From contig CALEZI010000102.1 in assembly GCA_937928755.1 (NCBI GenBank), positions 1 to 41,163 of the forward strand: a stretch of 41,163 bases of DNA, given 5' to 3'. The notes under the pieces are model-generated. The model had not been told where the DNA came from and did not search any database. It saw nothing but the letters and a program-made list of their open reading frames with translations. The position numbers and the translations under genes were made by a program. Origin of the DNA: an uncultured Rhodanobacteraceae bacterium. Lineage in GTDB: Bacteria; Pseudomonadota; Gammaproteobacteria; Xanthomonadales; SZUA-5. Shown piece by piece: positions 17,991-24,737 of this stretch. Each line of letters opens with the position of its first letter. The stretch's first letter is position 1.

Positions 17991-18413
17991 CTACACCGGC
18001 TCACTCAAAAACCGCATGCGCGCAGATTCGATCAGCGCCTCCAACGGGTGGCCCTCGCGCAGCGCCACGAACACGGTGTCGTCGCCGGCGATCGTGCCGG
18101 CCTGGCCGGGCAGGGGCTGATGATCGAGCACCGCAGCTACCGCATTGGCAAAACCGGGACGGGTGCGCAGCACGATCAGGTTGGGCGGGGCGGCGATCAC
18201 GGCGAGTGCGCTCGGGCTGCCATCGCCGGGCGGTGCATAACGACCGCCGCGTTTGCTGATGCCGAGGCGCGTCAGATGACGCGACAGGGTTGGCTGGCTC
18301 ACCACCTTGCCGGCCCGGGCAAGTGCCTCCTGGAGCTCGAACTGATCGGCGATGCGTTCATTGCTGATCAGTTCCAGCAGGGTCTGGTCGAGGTCTCCGG
18401 CGGTGCGTGCCAT
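17991..18413 (-). CDS. argR: Arginine repressor ArgR
   Basis: A 140-residue regulator, slightly shorter than the ~150-156 of E. coli. The N-terminal winged helix (about 1-65) includes VVSQPTLSRHLTRLGI, the recognition helix with the typical SQ.T.SR pattern. The C-terminal part (about 75-140) contains IAGDDTVFVAL, the GDDT motif that binds arginine and forms the hexamer. With arginine bound it should repress biosynthesis genes. ATG 18413 is chosen because the family's sequence begins there; the frame extends to 18470. It is divergent from argD, and two ARG-box-like palindromes lie between them, so it probably controls itself and the cluster. Confidence 0.9.
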   Translation of the reverse strand: MARTAGDLDQTLLELISNERIADQFELQEALARAGKVVSQPTLSRHLTRLGISKRGGRYAPPGDGSPSALAVIAAPPNLIVLRTRPGFANAVAAVLDHQPLPGQAGTIAGDDTVFVALREGHPLEALIESARMRFLSEPV

Positions 18414-18436
18414 GGGCTTGTGCTCTCGGTGGAATG

Positions 18437-18469
18437 TGCATAATATGCGTCTTGGTCGCATTTTATGCA
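18437..18469. promoter_or_regulatory. Two ARG-box-like palindromes in the argR-argD gap
   Basis: TGCATAATATGCG (18437-18449) and CGCATTTTATGCA (18457-18469) are both near-perfect palindromes with an AT-rich centre. Their centres are 20 bp apart, close to the two-helical-turn spacing of paired ArgR operators. The second ends 9 bases before the argD ATG. The match is to the general shape (AT-rich imperfect palindrome in tandem), with TGCAT replacing the TGAAT half-site of E. coli. Confidence 0.65.
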
Positions 18470-18478
18470 AATCTATTC

Positions 18479-19612
18479 ATGTCCGCACTGCTTGAAACCT
18501 ACGCCGCGTTTCCGTTCGTGCTCGATCGCGGGGCGGGCGATCGCGTTTGGACTGAAGAGGGCGTCGAATACTACGACTGGTACGGCGGGCACTGCGTGAC
18601 CTCCACGGGGCACTCGCATCCGCGCATTGTTGCGGCATTGACGGCGCAGGCTGGCAAGCTCTTGTTCTACTCGGCTGCCGCACGCCTGCGCATTCGCGAA
18701 CAGGCGGCGCAGGCGCTGATCGCTTATCTGGCCGGTGCCGGTGTTGCCAGTGTGTTCTTCTGCAATTCGGGCGCCGAGGCCAACGAAAATGCACTCAAGC
18801 TGGCGATCAAACAGACCGGCCGCAGCGCACTCGTCAGTTTCGAAGGAGGCTGGCACGGGCGGACTTTGCTGGCGTTGTCGGTGACTGACGACCCCAGGAT
18901 CAGTTCGCCCTATGCGGCGATCCTGCCGGCATCGCGGCGTTTGCCTTTCGGAGATGCCGCGGCGCTGGAGCAATTCGATTTCTCGGAAACTGCGGCAGTC
19001 ATCGTCGAGCCGATCCAGAGCATGTCCGGCATTCGCTCGGCGTCAAAAGCGTGGTTCCAGCGACTGCGTGCGCGCACGGCCGAGGCCGGATGCTGGTTGA
19101 TCATGGACGAGATCCAGACCGGCATGAGCCGCATGGGCCTACCCAGCGCATCCGAGTTCTTCGGCATCCGTCCAGATGCAATCACGCTGGCCAAGGGTCT
19201 GGCGTCCGGCGTGCCGATCGGCGCTACCGTGGTTTCAGCCGAGCGCGCGGCGGCAGTCAAGTCCGGCGACCTCGGCAGCACCTTCGGCGGTGGACCGCTG
19301 GCAATGGCGGCGCTGCTGGCGACGCTCGATGTGATCCACGACGAAGACCTCGCAAAACGGGCGCAAGCTGTCGGCGAGCGCTTGAAGCGCACACTACCGG
19401 GGTCGGCGGTTGCTGAGGTGATCGGCGAGGGTCTGCTGCTCGGCTTGCGTACCCGCGGCCCGGCGGCTTCGCTCAAGCAGCATCTGTTCGATCGTAGACT
19501 GCTGGTCGGCGCGTCCGGCGACACGTCGGTACTGCGCCTGATGCCCTGTCTCAACGTTTCCGATGCCGCAATCGATGCGCTGGAAACGGCCGTCCATGAA
19601 TTCAAAGGATAA
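18479..19612 (+). CDS. argD: Acyl-ornithine aminotransferase (ArgD type)
   Basis: A 377-residue class III PLP aminotransferase, expected to convert N-acylglutamate semialdehyde to N-acylornithine with glutamate as donor. Key residues: FCNSGAEANENALK (about 94-107), the Asp210 of MDEIQTG contacting PLP, and Lys239 of ITLAKGLASG as the PLP lysine. WYGGH (34-38), FYSAA and GASGDTSVLRLMP near the end recall the Bacteroidetes-type ArgD more than the enteric type; this comparison is from memory. No Shine-Dalgarno sequence is visible before ATG 18479, only the ARG-box region. It is followed after three bases by the carbamoyltransferase. Confidence 0.88.
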   Translation: MSALLETYAAFPFVLDRGAGDRVWTEEGVEYYDWYGGHCVTSTGHSHPRIVAALTAQAGKLLFYSAAARLRIREQAAQALIAYLAGAGVASVFFCNSGAEANENALKLAIKQTGRSALVSFEGGWHGRTLLALSVTDDPRISSPYAAILPASRRLPFGDAAALEQFDFSETAAVIVEPIQSMSGIRSASKAWFQRLRARTAEAGCWLIMDEIQTGMSRMGLPSASEFFGIRPDAITLAKGLASGVPIGATVVSAERAAAVKSGDLGSTFGGGPLAMAALLATLDVIHDEDLAKRAQAVGERLKRTLPGSAVAEVIGEGLLLGLRTRGPAASLKQHLFDRRLLVGASGDTSVLRLMPCLNVSDAAIDALETAVHEFKG

Positions 19613-19615
19613 CTC

Positions 19616-20614
19616 ATGCGCCATTTCACCCATCTGAAGGATCTCGGCCCCAAGGGGCAGGCGGCGCTGGTCAAGCTCGCTGCGGAATACAAGCGCAACG
19701 AACCCGGCGCGCTGCTCAAGGGCAAGGTGCTCGGCATGCTGTTTTTCAATCCTTCGCTGCGCACGCGCACCAGCTTCGAGGTGGCGATGGCCAAGCTCGG
19801 CGGCATGTCGGTGGCGCTGGAAGAGGGTAGCGGCGTGTGGAAGCTGGAGACCGAGGACGGCGCGATCATGTCGGGAGACAAGGCCGAACACGTGCGCGAA
19901 GCGGCACCGGTGCTGTCGCGCTATGTCGATGTGCTCGGCGTTCGCGCGTTCTCGCGCGGCATGGGCCAGGCCGACGACGACAACGATGGCGTGATCAATG
20001 CATTCCGTCGCCACGCACGGGTGCCGATGATCAGCCTCGAGTCGGCGCGCGAGCATCCTTGTCAGGGTCTCGCCGACATGCTGACGGTGCAGGAGAGTTT
20101 CGGCCAGACGCAGGGCGTCAAGGTGGTGCTGAGCTGGGCGCCGCATGTGCGGCCGCTGCCCAAGGCGGTACCGAACTCGGTATTGCTGCACGCCGCTGCG
20201 GCCGGCTGCGATGTGACCGTGGTGCACCCGCCGGGTTTTGAACTTGGCGAGGCAGTGCGCAGCGAGGCACAACGTTACGCCGCCGAATCCGGCGGCAAGA
20301 TCCGCTACTCCAACGATCAGCGCGCCGCGTTCGAAGGCGCCCATGTGGTTTACGCCAAGGCCTGGGGTCCGGAACCGCGTGCCAGCGAAGATGGCATCGT
20401 TGCCTCGCCGGCATTGCGCGGCTGGATGCCCACGCTGAAGCATTTCGAAAACGCCACCGAGGAAGCCATCTTCCTGCACTGCCTGCCGGTGCGCCGCAAC
20501 GTCGAAGTCAGCGACGAGGTGCTCGATTCCGAGTTCGCGCGCGTCGTCGACGAGGCCGAGAACCGCATGTGGGTGCAGATGGCTGCACTGGCGTGGTTGT
20601 TTGGTAAAGCCTGA
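19616..20614 (+). CDS. argF': N-acylornithine carbamoyltransferase, probably succinyl-type
   Basis: A 332-residue transcarbamylase making N-acylcitrulline from N-acylornithine and carbamoyl phosphate. SLRTRT (47-52) binds carbamoyl phosphate, HPCQ is at 147-150 and HCLPVRRN at 288-295; this last form separates acyl-ornithine enzymes from ordinary ornithine transcarbamylase. Residue 90 (GDKAEH) is Ala, aligned without gaps to Glu92 of the Xanthomonas acetylornithine enzyme. Published mutants E92A/S/P/V of that enzyme switch to succinylornithine. WKLETE (75-80) and SWAPHVRPLPKAVPNS (173-188) also resemble the Bacteroides succinylornithine enzyme as I recall it. The Lys302 position, carboxylated in Xanthomonas, is Glu297 here. 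The substrate assignment is inference. Confidence 0.9.
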   Translation: MRHFTHLKDLGPKGQAALVKLAAEYKRNEPGALLKGKVLGMLFFNPSLRTRTSFEVAMAKLGGMSVALEEGSGVWKLETEDGAIMSGDKAEHVREAAPVLSRYVDVLGVRAFSRGMGQADDDNDGVINAFRRHARVPMISLESAREHPCQGLADMLTVQESFGQTQGVKVVLSWAPHVRPLPKAVPNSVLLHAAAAGCDVTVVHPPGFELGEAVRSEAQRYAAESGGKIRYSNDQRAAFEGAHVVYAKAWGPEPRASEDGIVASPALRGWMPTLKHFENATEEAIFLHCLPVRRNVEVSDEVLDSEFARVVDEAENRMWVQMAALAWLFGKA

Positions 20615-20643
20615 GCTGGCGGCGCCGGCCGCAGCAGGCTTCT

Positions 20644-20715
20644 GTGGGTCCAGACTTGTCTGGACGCTGTTCCGGCTCTTGAGGCACAAGAGCGTCCAGA
20701 CAAGTCTGGACCCAC
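20644..20715. repeat. Inverted pair of the GTCCAGACTTGTCTGGAC palindrome
   Basis: The arms 20644-20667 and 20692-20715 are perfect reverse complements. Each contains the 18-bp palindrome GTCCAGACTTGTCTGGAC. They lie 29 bases after the carbamoyltransferase stop. The same unit occurs as a pair at 25797-25866 and as an array at 40607-40978. Confidence 0.9.
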
Positions 20716-20743
20716 CAAGAGCCGGCGAGCCACCGGCCTTGAC

Positions 20744-20766
20744 GATTCCCGATTCCCGATTCCCGA
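20744..20766. repeat. Tandem GATTCCC heptamers upstream of argB
   Basis: Three direct copies of GATTCCC and a final GA end 11 bases before the argB ATG and take up the region where a ribosome-binding site would be expected. GAGG at 20765-20768 partly overlaps the last copy and may serve as the binding site. Confidence 0.8.
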
Positions 20767-20777
20767 GGTAATACGCA

Positions 20778-21677
20778 ATGCCCTTCGCTTCCAACCCCTA
20801 CGACGCCCTCAAGGGACTTTCGAAGTACCTGCGTCAGTTTCGCGGCAAAACATTCGTGGTCAAGCTGGGCGGCGAGGTGCTCGACGAGCCGGAAAGCCGG
20901 CGCAAGGTGGTCGAGCAGATCGGCGTGCTGTGGACGCTGTCGATCCGCGTGGTCGTCGTGCACGGCGGCGGCGCGCGCCTCGATCAGTTGTGCGGCCAGT
21001 TGAATCTGCCCATCGAAAAGCACGCCGGGCGCCGGGTGACCACGCCGGAGGTGCTGGATGCCGCCAAGATGGTGTTCAATGGCGTCAACACCGACCTGCT
21101 GGCCGAGATGAACCGCGTTGGCGTGCCCGGTGTGGGTTTGACCGGCGTCGATGCCGGCATGATCAAGGCACGCAAGCGCGCCCCGATCTACATGGGCGAA
21201 GATGACGGCGGCCGGCCCAGGTTGTTCGACTACGGGCAGGTCGGCGATATCGAGCAGATCGACCCGACATTGCTGAAGCACCTGCTGGAATCGGACTACG
21301 TGCCGGTACTGGCGCCGTTGTCGGGTGCGCCGGATGGCAGCATCTTCAACACCAACGCCGACACCATCGCTTCGCATGTGGCGGCGGTGCTGGGAGCCGA
21401 GAAACTGTTCTTCGTGCTCAAGGTTCCGGGCTTGCTCAAGGATGTCAAGAATCCATCCTCGCTGATCACCTTTGCGACCCTGGCGCGCCTCGACGAGATG
21501 GAGGCGCGCGGCGAACTTGCCGGTGGCATGTTGCCCAAGGTGGCCGCGATCCGTCATGCGATCAACCAGGGTGTGCAGTCGGCGCACCTGGTGTCCGGCG
21601 TCACTGCCGACGCCCTGCTGGTGGAGTGCTTCACCAACGAAGGGGCGGGGACGATGATCGTGAAGGATGGGGATTGA
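20778..21677 (+). CDS. argB: N-acylglutamate kinase (ArgB), kinase domain only
   Basis: A 299-residue amino-acid kinase that phosphorylates the gamma-carboxylate of N-acylglutamate. KLGGE (29-33) and HGGG (62-65) form the phosphate-binding region; GVGLTGVDAGMIKARKR and FNTNADTIASHVA follow, and ...GGMLPKVAAIRHAI closes the substrate/arginine region. Xanthomonas has a fused kinase-acetyltransferase (~440 residues). This protein stops after the kinase, so no acylglutamate synthase activity is visible. The N-terminal ~20 residues (YDALKGLSKYLRQFRG) may be the helix that mediates hexamer formation and arginine feedback. The acyl group used (acetyl or succinyl) cannot be read from this gene alone. 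Confidence 0.93.
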   Translation: MPFASNPYDALKGLSKYLRQFRGKTFVVKLGGEVLDEPESRRKVVEQIGVLWTLSIRVVVVHGGGARLDQLCGQLNLPIEKHAGRRVTTPEVLDAAKMVFNGVNTDLLAEMNRVGVPGVGLTGVDAGMIKARKRAPIYMGEDDGGRPRLFDYGQVGDIEQIDPTLLKHLLESDYVPVLAPLSGAPDGSIFNTNADTIASHVAAVLGAEKLFFVLKVPGLLKDVKNPSSLITFATLARLDEMEARGELAGGMLPKVAAIRHAINQGVQSAHLVSGVTADALLVECFTNEGAGTMIVKDGD

Positions 21678-21684
21678 GATGAGG

Positions 21685-21848
21685 TACGAGGGCACGAGGG
21701 CGCGAGGGCACGAGGGCACGAGGGACTCGGCGCAAATCGCTGCTTCGCGCCCCGGTACTGCTTATCGAACGCACCGTCAATTCCTAACGTTGCCACGCTT
21801 GCGTGCCCTCGTGCCCTCGTGCCCTCGTGCCCTCCCGCGCCCTCGCGC
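21685..21848. repeat. GAGGGCAC octamer tandem arrays facing each other before argH
   Basis: The left array (about 21685-21725) has about five GAGGGCAC-like units. The right array (about 21801-21848) is the reverse complement. Between them are 75 bases of unremarkable sequence. The arms could form a ~40-bp hairpin with register slippage. The right array ends about 19 bases before the argH ATG. Confidence 0.9.
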
Positions 21849-21866
21849 ACTCCCGATCTCGCGCAC

Positions 21867-23222
21867 ATGACCGCCACCACCCCCCTCTGGTCCAAAGGCC
21901 TGCCGCTCGACGAAGCGATCCACCGCTTTACCGTCGGCGAGGACCCGATGCTCGACCTGGCGCTGCTGCCGTTCGACGTGCAGGGATCGGCGGCGCACGC
22001 GCGCATGCTCGGCGAGGTGGGCCTGCTGACGGCCGAGGATGCGGCAGCGCTGATTGCGGCGCTGGCCGAGTTGAAACCGGTCGCCGAGCGTCGCGAGCTG
22101 GCGATCTCGGCCGCCCAGGAAGATGGCCATACCGCTCTCGAGCACGCGCTGATCGCCCGCGTCGGCGAGGCCGGCAAGCGCATTCACCTGGGACGTTCGC
22201 GCAACGATCAGGTTCTGCTCGCGTTGCGGCTGTTGCTGCGCTCGCGACTGCTCGCGTTGGTGGCGCAGTTGCGCACGCTGGCGGGCGCGCTGCTCGAACT
22301 CGCGTTGCATTACGAGTCGGTGCCGATGCCCGGATACACCCATCTGCGACGGGGAATGCCGTCGAGTGTCGGCCAGTGGGCGATCGGTTATGTAGAGGGC
22401 CTGATCGAGGAGCTCGAGGCCGCCGATGGACTCTGGCGCCGGCTCGACCGCTGTCCGCTGGGCGCGGCCGCCGGCTTCGGCGTGCCGTTGCCATTGAATC
22501 GCGAGCGCGTCGCGGAACTGCTGGCCTTCAGTCGAGTGCAACGCTCGCCGGTCGACGTGATGAACTCACGCGGGCGCCACGAACAGGCGCTGCTCGACTG
22601 GACGGTTTCGGTCGCCGGCACGCTGGAGAAGCTGTGCTGGGATCTCAGCCTGTATTCGACCGAGGAGTTCGGTTTCGTGCGGCTGCCGGACGCGTTCACT
22701 ACCGGCTCTTCGATCATGCCGCAGAAGCGCAATCCGGACGTTCTGGAACTTGCCCGCGGTCGCTGTCGCGAACTGCGCGGCATCGCCGAGTGGCATCGGC
22801 AGATCGTCAGCGGACTGCCGGGCAGCTATCACCGCGATTTCCAGCTGCACAAACGCCCGCTGCTGGCGGGCCTCGATGCCGCGTCGGCGACGCTGGACGT
22901 GTTGACGCGACTGCTGCCGGTGCTGCAAATCAACGCCGCGCGCTGCAGCGCCGCGATGAGCGACGAGTTGTATGCGGCGCATCAGGCCTATGTGCGGGTG
23001 GCCGCCGGGCAGACCTTTCGCGACGCCTATCGTGAGATCGGCGAGACCGTGATGGCGGGCACTTTTGTGCCCGACCGCGCCGCCTTGTCGGCCACGCATA
23101 CCGGCGGCCTGGGGGCTCTGGGGCTCGCCACGGCGGCGGCAGAACTCGATGTGCTCGGAGCGCAGTTTGATGCGCGCAGCCACACACTGGGACAGATCGA
23201 TGCGCGGGTATTCGCGCGATGA
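21867..23222 (+). CDS. argH: Argininosuccinate lyase (or acyl-argininosuccinate lyase)
   Basis: A 451-residue member of the fumarase/aspartase superfamily that cleaves argininosuccinate to arginine and fumarate. The signature GSSIMPQKRNP lies at 280-290, SRNDQ at 111-115, HTALE at 88-92 and the T-H pair of GYTHLRRG at 158-159. The ATG at 21867 begins the conserved sequence. Upstream codons to 21819 are translated repeat. No Shine-Dalgarno is visible because the repeat array ends just upstream. Gene order argB-argH-argG matches an arginine operon. If acylated intermediates run through to this step, a deacylase would be needed here or earlier. Confidence 0.93.
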   Translation: MTATTPLWSKGLPLDEAIHRFTVGEDPMLDLALLPFDVQGSAAHARMLGEVGLLTAEDAAALIAALAELKPVAERRELAISAAQEDGHTALEHALIARVGEAGKRIHLGRSRNDQVLLALRLLLRSRLLALVAQLRTLAGALLELALHYESVPMPGYTHLRRGMPSSVGQWAIGYVEGLIEELEAADGLWRRLDRCPLGAAAGFGVPLPLNRERVAELLAFSRVQRSPVDVMNSRGRHEQALLDWTVSVAGTLEKLCWDLSLYSTEEFGFVRLPDAFTTGSSIMPQKRNPDVLELARGRCRELRGIAEWHRQIVSGLPGSYHRDFQLHKRPLLAGLDAASATLDVLTRLLPVLQINAARCSAAMSDELYAAHQAYVRVAAGQTFRDAYREIGETVMAGTFVPDRAALSATHTGGLGALGLATAAAELDVLGAQFDARSHTLGQIDARVFAR

Positions 23223-23254
23223 GCACGGCCGCCCGGGCTCACCTGAGCGAGCGG

Positions 23255-23377
23255 GTTTTGTGGGAGCGGGTTTACCCCGCGATCTTTTGCTCGACAACGG
23301 CAACAGCTCGCTGGATAAACCCGCCCCCTCACCCGGCCGAGGCAAGAGCTCGCGGGATGAACCCGCTCCCACAAAAG
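23255..23377. repeat. Inverted GTGGGAGCGGGTTTA repeats between argH and argG
   Basis: The outer arms TTTTGTGGGAGCGGGTTTA... (about 23255) and ...GGATGAACCCGCTCCCACAAAA (ending about 23377) enclose a degenerate second pair (AGCTCGCTGGATAAACCCGC). The outer arm family also occurs at 14959-15007 and 36685-36719. Confidence 0.85.
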
Positions 23378-23400
23378 CCACCCGGCGCCGGCCACTGATT

Positions 23401-23426
23401 TCCTTTTTCCTTTTCCCTTTTTACTG
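23401..23426. repeat. Single pyrimidine arm upstream of argG
   Basis: CTTTTTCCTTTTCCCTTTTT matches the right arm of the pair at 24635-24725 on the far side of argG. It ends 10 bases before the argG ATG and leaves no recognisable ribosome-binding site. Confidence 0.6.
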
Positions 23427-23435
23427 ACCACGGCA

Positions 23436-24671
23436 ATGTCCAACCCACTTTGCGTACTCGCTTTCTCCGGCGGCCTCGACACCTCGTTCTGCGTGCTGCA
23501 TCTGCGCGAGCGCGGCTTCGACGTCGCCACGGTCACGGTCAACACCGGTGGCTTCGATGCTGCCGAGATCGAGCGTATCGAAGCTTCGGCGCACCGGCTT
23601 GGGGTGGTGCAGCACCGTACCATCGACGCGCGCCAGGAGTTGTGGGACGACTATCTGAGTTACCTGCTGTTCGGCAACGTGCTGCGCGGTCAGTTGTATC
23701 CGCTGTCGGTCTCGGCCGAACGTGTGTGCCAGGCCAAACGCGTCGCGGAGTTCGCCAATGAAATCGGCGCCAGCGCCATCGCGCATGGTTCGACCGGCGC
23801 CGGCAACGACCAGGTGCGTTTCGATGTCGCCTTTCGCGCGCTGTGTCCGGGCAAGCAACTGATCACGCCGATCCGCGAACTGGCGCTTTCCCGCGAGGAC
23901 GAAACCAATTGGCTGGCCGAACGCGGCGTGGTGATCCCGGCCAAGACCACGCTTTATTCGGTCAACGAGGGCATGTGGGGGACTTCGGTCGGCGGCAAGG
24001 AAACCCACGATTCCTGGCAGCATCTGCCGGAGTCGGCGTATCCGGGTGGCGCCATCGCTGCGGACCTGCAGCAAAGGACCATCGTGCTCGGCTTCGAGCG
24101 CGGTCAGCCGGTGACGCTGGATGGTGCGGCGATCGGTGCGGTGGCCATCGTCGAGGCGCTCAACGCGCTCGGCGACCAGTACGGCATCGGCCGCGGCATC
24201 CATCTTGGCGACACCATCCTCGGCATCAAAGGCCGCGTCGGCTTCTCGGCTCCTGCCGCGCACCTGCTGATCCAGGCGCATCGCGAACTGGAAAAGCTGG
24301 TGCTCAGCGGCAAGCAGTTGTTCTGGAAGGAATCGCTCGGCAACCTCTACGGCAGCCTGCTGCACGAGGGCCATTACTTCGACCCCGTCGGCCGCGACCT
24401 CGAAGCCTTCCTCGCCTCCTCACAGGCCACCGTCAGCGGCGACGTGCGCATGACCCTGTACCCGCGCGTCGCCCAGGTCGAGGGCGTCCGCTCGCCGCAC
24501 AGCCTGATGCAGTCGAAAGTCGCCAGCTACGGCGAAGGCGCCAAGGCCTGGACTGGCGAAGAGGCGAGGGGGTATTGCAAGTTGTTCGGAGTGGGGCAGC
24601 AGGTGGCGCTCGGCGCGCGGAGCGCGCCAGAGCAGGAAAATGGAAAAGGGAAAAAGGAAAAAGGTGTATGA
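23436..24671 (+). CDS. argG: Argininosuccinate synthase (ArgG)
   Basis: A 411-residue ATP-pyrophosphatase that joins citrulline (or acylcitrulline) and aspartate. The AFSGGLDTS loop (9-17) binds ATP pyrophosphate. YPLSVSAER, HGSTGAGNDQVRFD and GIKGRVGFSAP are the conserved substrate and core regions. This wording is of the Bacteroidetes/Xanthomonas branch rather than the E. coli branch (from memory). The last ~14 residues (PEQENGKGKKEKGV) are not conserved and are encoded by the left arm of an inverted repeat that runs over the stop codon, so the natural C-terminus has probably been replaced by repeat sequence. Confidence 0.94.
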   Translation: MSNPLCVLAFSGGLDTSFCVLHLRERGFDVATVTVNTGGFDAAEIERIEASAHRLGVVQHRTIDARQELWDDYLSYLLFGNVLRGQLYPLSVSAERVCQAKRVAEFANEIGASAIAHGSTGAGNDQVRFDVAFRALCPGKQLITPIRELALSREDETNWLAERGVVIPAKTTLYSVNEGMWGTSVGGKETHDSWQHLPESAYPGGAIAADLQQRTIVLGFERGQPVTLDGAAIGAVAIVEALNALGDQYGIGRGIHLGDTILGIKGRVGFSAPAAHLLIQAHRELEKLVLSGKQLFWKESLGNLYGSLLHEGHYFDPVGRDLEAFLASSQATVSGDVRMTLYPRVAQVEGVRSPHSLMQSKVASYGEGAKAWTGEEARGYCKLFGVGQQVALGARSAPEQENGKGKKEKGV

Positions 24672-24725
24672 CTTGCCGCGAGACCTGAGCTCTTCCCCTT
24701 TCCCATTTTCCCTTTTCCTTTTTCC
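24635..24725. repeat. GGAAAA-rich inverted repeat overlapping the argG 3' end
   Basis: The purine arm (24635-24664, GGAAAATGGAAAAGGGAAAA...) and the pyrimidine arm (about 24694-24725) flank about 30 bases. The left arm includes the last ~10 argG codons; the stop TGA is at 24669-24671. The right arm ends 12 bases before the next gene. Purine-pyrimidine strand asymmetry is complete along each arm. Confidence 0.88.
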
Positions 24726-24737
24726 AGGTTTTGACCC

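Noticed and set aside
19616..20614. Classical ornithine carbamoyltransferase (argF/argI)
   Set aside because: HCLPVRRN, WKLETE and the overall wording match the acyl-ornithine branch rather than the classical one.
20778..21677. ArgB as a fused kinase-acetyltransferase, as in Xanthomonas
   Set aside because: The protein ends at residue 299, right after the kinase domain; there is no room for a GNAT domain and the following bases are repeats.
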